DNA of 20,869 nt from Pelagophyceae sp. CCMP2097 (Eukaryota; Sar; Pelagophyceae): NCBI GenBank assembly GCA_026770575.1, contig MU657883.1:1-20869 (forward strand). The letters run 5' to 3'. Under the pieces are notes generated by a model, which ran no database searches, had not been told where the DNA came from, and saw only the letters and a list, made by a program, of their open reading frames with translations. Positions within the stretch are counted from its first letter, which is position 1. Each line of letters begins with the position of its first letter. A program made the position numbers and the translations under genes. Positions 18,501 through 20,869 of the stretch are shown piece by piece.

Positions 18501-18623
18501 TGACTCGTCTTTGCTCTAGCTCGAGCGCCCGCGCGGCGCGTCGTGCCGTGGACGTCCAACGCGGGCCCCGAGTCCGCGCCGCCGGATATCATCGACGTCT
18601 CCGGCTGGGACGAGGACGACTGA
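15578..18623 (+). CDS. MRE11: MRE11 double-strand break repair nuclease, eleven exons
   Basis: Mn-dependent exo/endonuclease of the MRE11-RAD50-NBS1 complex, which senses and resects DNA breaks in the nucleus. Inferred exons: 15578-15703, 15847-15955, 16019-16072, 16135-16244, 16321-17324, 17379-17524, 17578-17789, 17849-18020, 18067-18221, 18314-18395, 18520-18623. They sum to 2274 nt, 757 residues in one frame. All phosphodiesterase motifs are visible: ATDNHLG, GGDLFHDNKP, SIHGNHDDP, VLHQNR and WGHEHE. The capping-domain region VLVRLRVDHTGF is followed by the conserved SELVEDQLKKTQRDL helix. The tail is disordered, with Lys/Pro/Ala repeats alternating with Asp/Glu runs, ending DIIDVSGWDEDD. 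An in-frame TGA at 17326 falls in the donor of intron 5; the conserved helix in the next exon shows it is normally spliced out. Intron 1 requires a GC donor; intron 4 probably uses one (16245), though GT at 16239 is possible. The C-terminal exon borders (from 17790) are the least certain. Confidence 0.93.
18231..18293 (+). repeat. 45-base tandem duplication inside MRE11 intron 9
   Basis: GCGCCCTTGCAAGAGGCC (18231-18248) recurs as GCGCCTTTGCAAGAGGCC (18276-18293), period 45, within the inferred intron 18222-18313. The period is a multiple of three and the stretch is open in the preceding exon's frame (APLQEA twice). Retention as coding sequence therefore cannot be excluded. Confidence 0.8.
18449..18475 (+). 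repeat. Tandem 13-base repeat in MRE11 intron 10
   Basis: ACGGGACCCGATG occurs at 18449-18461 and 18463-18475. The spacing and GGGAYCC core recall the GGGATCCCATA units of ATPase intron 2, but the similarity is weak. It lies within the inferred intron 18396-18519 (donor GTGAGT, acceptor CTCTAG). Confidence 0.75.
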
Positions 18624-18701
18624 GTGCCGCCCGCGACTCCGTGCCGCAAGAGCGACGCGGGCCCCGAGATTCCATATGTCCTGAAGGAGTAAACGTATGC
18701 T

Positions 18702-18727
18702 CTCGACCTCGCTTGGGACCCGTCGAG
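18702..18727. other. Stem-loop between the MRE11 and OPR 3' ends
   Basis: CTCGAC (18702-18707) pairs with GTCGAG (18722-18727) over a 14-base loop, in the 127 bp between two convergent stop codons. It is weak alone and is listed because the other gene ends carry comparable structures. Confidence 0.35.
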
Positions 18728-18750
18728 TATGGAACGACGGCTGTTTCTTA

Positions 18751-20601
18751 TCATCGTTGGAGCATGTTGAGGTCGGCGCGGGCGGCGGCGATTGCTTTGA
18801 GGAGCGCGGGTTTGGGCTTTTTCGCCTGCTCGAAGTCAAAGAGCTGCGGCGCGGCGATGCCGGCTTTGAGGTAGGCCCAGACGGTGTTGGTGAGGTCGAC
18901 CATATCAAACGTCTCGATCTTCTTCGACGATTCTGCGGCGATGGCGTCGAACAAAGCGGGCGCAGCGACGCCCGCCGTCGCGAAGGCCCACGCCGTGTCG
19001 GCGAGGTCCTGCGAGTGAAAGTCGGCGATATTGCGCGTCGCCTCGACCGCGACGGCGTCGAATAAAGCCGGAGCGGAAACGCCCGCCTTGGAGTAGGCCC
19101 AGACGACGTTTGCGAGCTGTAGCGGCTTCAAGTTCTCCACGTACCTCGGCACCTCTAAAGCGATGGCGTCAAACAGCGCGGGCGCCATGACGCCCGCCTT
19201 TGCAAAGGCCCAGACGATGTTGGCCATGTCGTGGTGGGTGCAGAGCGCGACCTTGCCAACGGCCTCTTCGGCGACGACTTCGAACAAAGCCGCGTCCTTG
19301 ACCTTTGCAGAGGCATACGCCCAGACCATGTTGGCGAGGGACATGGCGTTGAACGACGAAATGACCTTTGGCGCCGCGTCGGCGACTTCCTCGAAAAGGC
19401 GCGGCGCTGAAATTCGCATCTTAGCGAACGCAAACGTCGTCCCGGCCAGGTCCATGGCGTTGAACTGCCCTATTTTCACGCACGCCTCCAAAGCGACGGC
19501 GTCGAAGAGCTTTGGGGCTTCCTCGTTGGCGATGGAAAACGAGCGGACGATTCCGGAAAGGTGTTGAGGTAAAAAAGTGTTCATCTTCCTCGGGGCCTCG
19601 GCCGCGACGGCCGCGAAGAGCGACGGCTGCGCGACTTGCATGGTGCTAAAGGCCCAGACGAGATTCGAGAGGCCCTGCGCGTCGAACGTGGCCATCTTCC
19701 ATTTCGACTGGAAGGCGATGGCATTGAACAGCTTTGGGGCCGGGACGCCCGCCGTCGCATACGCCCACGCCGTCATAGATAAAGCTTGCGGAGTAAAGGC
19801 CGCAATCTTCTTCGGCGCTTCTTCCGCCACAGCAGCGAAGATCTGCGGCGCTTGGACGCCGACCTTTGCGTACGCCCACACGGTGGCGGCCATATTTTGA
19901 GGCGCAAAGGTGCGCATCTGCTGCGCCGCTTCCGAATCCAGGGCGCGAAAGAGCGAAGGGGCTGAAACGCCCGCGGTGGCAAAGGCCCAAACGATATTTG
20001 AAGTTTCCTGAGGATTGTAGTCACCGCACCGCGCCTCCGCCAGTGTAGCGGCCGCTTCAAACAACAACGGCGCCGGGACGCCTGCGGTGGCAAAGGCCCA
20101 GACGAGGTTGGCGAGCTCCTGCGCGTTGAACGATTCGAGGCGCGGTAAAGCCTCGACCGAGATGGCCTCGAGGAGGTCGCGCGCGCCGGGGACGCGGGAG
20201 ACGGATTCGAGCTTTGCGATACCCCAAGCCGCGTTGGCCAGCTCGCGCGCCTGCCACGCCGGCGAGACGCTCTTTGTGGCAAGGCGGACGACGGCCTCGA
20301 GGCGCGGGTCCCCGCCTTTTGCGGCGTCGCGGCCCTTCTGCGAGGCCTTTGCCAGGCGGTGGATCGCGGTTGCCAGGTTGACCTCCGTCATGTGCTCGGC
20401 CTGGCCGCTCGTCAGCGCCAGGATCTCGCCGCGCCCGACGGCCTTGACGAGGCGCTTGTTCACCGCAATTGCGGCCGACTTTGAGGACCACGCACCACCT
20501 TCGCGCTGCTGCTCGGGCGGCGCGCTCCAGGCCAGGCCCGAGAGCCCGCGCAGCGGCGCCGCCGGCGACCGCCCAGAGGCGCACCGCCGCATCGCATACA
20601 T
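18751..20601 (-). CDS. OPR-like (octotricopeptide-type) repeat protein, probably organellar
   Basis: Single exon, 616 residues, with an ATG start and TGA stop. From about residue 155 to 595 the protein is about twelve near-consecutive 37-residue units of the pattern F-x-x-Q-x-LAN-x-VWAFATAGV-x-APALFDAVA-x-EA-x-KKI, with a degenerate unit before them (ARELANAAWGIAKLE). This is the helical repeat type of OPR proteins such as the chloroplast translation factor Tbc2. In green algae these bind specific organellar transcripts and control their stability or translation. The N-terminus (MYAMRRCASGRSPAAPLRG) is basic, Ala/Ser-rich and lacks acids, consistent with a transit peptide; mitochondrion versus plastid cannot be decided. 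No C-terminal RAP domain is seen. RNA binding and target are inferred from family resemblance only. Convergent with MRE11, 127 bp apart. Confidence 0.82.
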   Translation of the reverse strand: MYAMRRCASGRSPAAPLRGLSGLAWSAPPEQQREGGAWSSKSAAIAVNKRLVKAVGRGEILALTSGQAEHMTEVNLATAIHRLAKASQKGRDAAKGGDPRLEAVVRLATKSVSPAWQARELANAAWGIAKLESVSRVPGARDLLEAISVEALPRLESFNAQELANLVWAFATAGVPAPLLFEAAATLAEARCGDYNPQETSNIVWAFATAGVSAPSLFRALDSEAAQQMRTFAPQNMAATVWAYAKVGVQAPQIFAAVAEEAPKKIAAFTPQALSMTAWAYATAGVPAPKLFNAIAFQSKWKMATFDAQGLSNLVWAFSTMQVAQPSLFAAVAAEAPRKMNTFLPQHLSGIVRSFSIANEEAPKLFDAVALEACVKIGQFNAMDLAGTTFAFAKMRISAPRLFEEVADAAPKVISSFNAMSLANMVWAYASAKVKDAALFEVVAEEAVGKVALCTHHDMANIVWAFAKAGVMAPALFDAIALEVPRYVENLKPLQLANVVWAYSKAGVSAPALFDAVAVEATRNIADFHSQDLADTAWAFATAGVAAPALFDAIAAESSKKIETFDMVDLTNTVWAYLKAGIAAPQLFDFEQAKKPKPALLKAIAAARADLNMLQR

Positions 20602-20707
20602 CTGCAGCAGCGCGCGCGTCCCTCGGGAAGCCGCAGCGTCGGCGTCAGCTGTCGGCGTCGCCGGATGTACGCCAAAGGGACTTGGGGCCGCACGGCGCCT
20701 TCCTTAC

Positions 20708-20869
20708 AATAGGGGTCGCCGGGCTTCGGAGCTGGTGGATAAGAGGGATTCGGTGAGGTCGTCACAGTGGGCGAGGGTAGGTCGGTCGTGGGCGAGGGTA
20801 GTCAGTTCGGAGGGGTCCCGTGGAGGGCGCGACGGGCGATGGAAGGTGTTTAGAATCTCCGTCCGGGAC
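20708..20869 (-). repeat. Right arm of the window-spanning inverted repeat
   Basis: Reverse complement of 86-241 with two substitutions and six extra bases (20761-20766). It begins 106 bp upstream of the OPR start codon and runs to the last base of the window, so it may continue. Relative to its adjacent gene it has the same orientation as the left arm has to the ATPase. Confidence 0.95.

Noticed and set aside
86..20869. The whole window as one transposon bounded by terminal inverted repeats
   Set aside because: The interior holds seven ordinary cellular genes and no transposase; the arms fit a dispersed or upstream repeat better.
1..20869. tRNA, rRNA, CRISPR array or bacterial operon
   Set aside because: No cloverleaf, rRNA block or spaced repeat array was seen; introns and the gene set are eukaryotic.

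Overview
This is eukaryotic nuclear DNA, GC-rich and gene-dense. It carries seven protein-coding genes, four of them split by short introns (46 to 266 bp). The gene set combines a cytosolic ribosomal protein, a P3A proton pump, MRE11, an organellar M16C peptidase, an axonemal dynein-docking protein and a long OPR-type repeat protein. Short introns, several with GC-AG borders, and signs of mobile intron elements add to this. Together they suggest a small marine photosynthetic stramenopile, perhaps a pelagophyte related to Aureococcus or Pelagomonas. The organism assignment is inference; no species marker was seen.

Layout. 86-241 is one arm of an inverted repeat whose partner is 20708-20869 at the extreme right end. 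361-3898 (+) is a P-type H+-ATPase in six exons. 4381-5200 (-) is ribosomal protein S5 (uS7) in three exons, convergent with the ATPase. 5736-7574 (+) is a single-exon coiled-coil protein resembling the outer dynein arm docking subunit ODA1/CCDC114, divergent from RPS5. 7865-11074 (+) is a presequence protease with a tiny first exon that supplies its leader. 11291-15058 (-) is a two-exon ankyrin/fibronectin-III protein, convergent with the protease and divergent from MRE11. 15578-18623 (+) is MRE11 in eleven exons. 18751-20601 (-) is a protein of about a dozen 37-residue OPR-like repeats, convergent with MRE11.

How the genes relate. There is no operon or shared pathway; the genes are independent housekeeping, organelle and flagellar functions packed in alternating orientation with 100-530 bp between them. 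The protease and probably the OPR protein act in organelles. The ODA1-like protein implies an axoneme at some life stage.

The unusual content lies between and inside the genes. ATPase introns 1 and 2 contain related sequences in opposite orientation. Several introns begin with the same bases as the exon that follows them, as expected if introns arose by insertion with target duplication. Up to five of 19 inferred introns use GC donors. Stem-loops lie at or near the stop codon at each gene 3' end, most strikingly an 11-bp hairpin whose loop contains the RPS5 stop codon. The two outermost genes share about 156 bp of upstream sequence. All exon borders were inferred from reading frame and protein-family alignment, not from transcripts.
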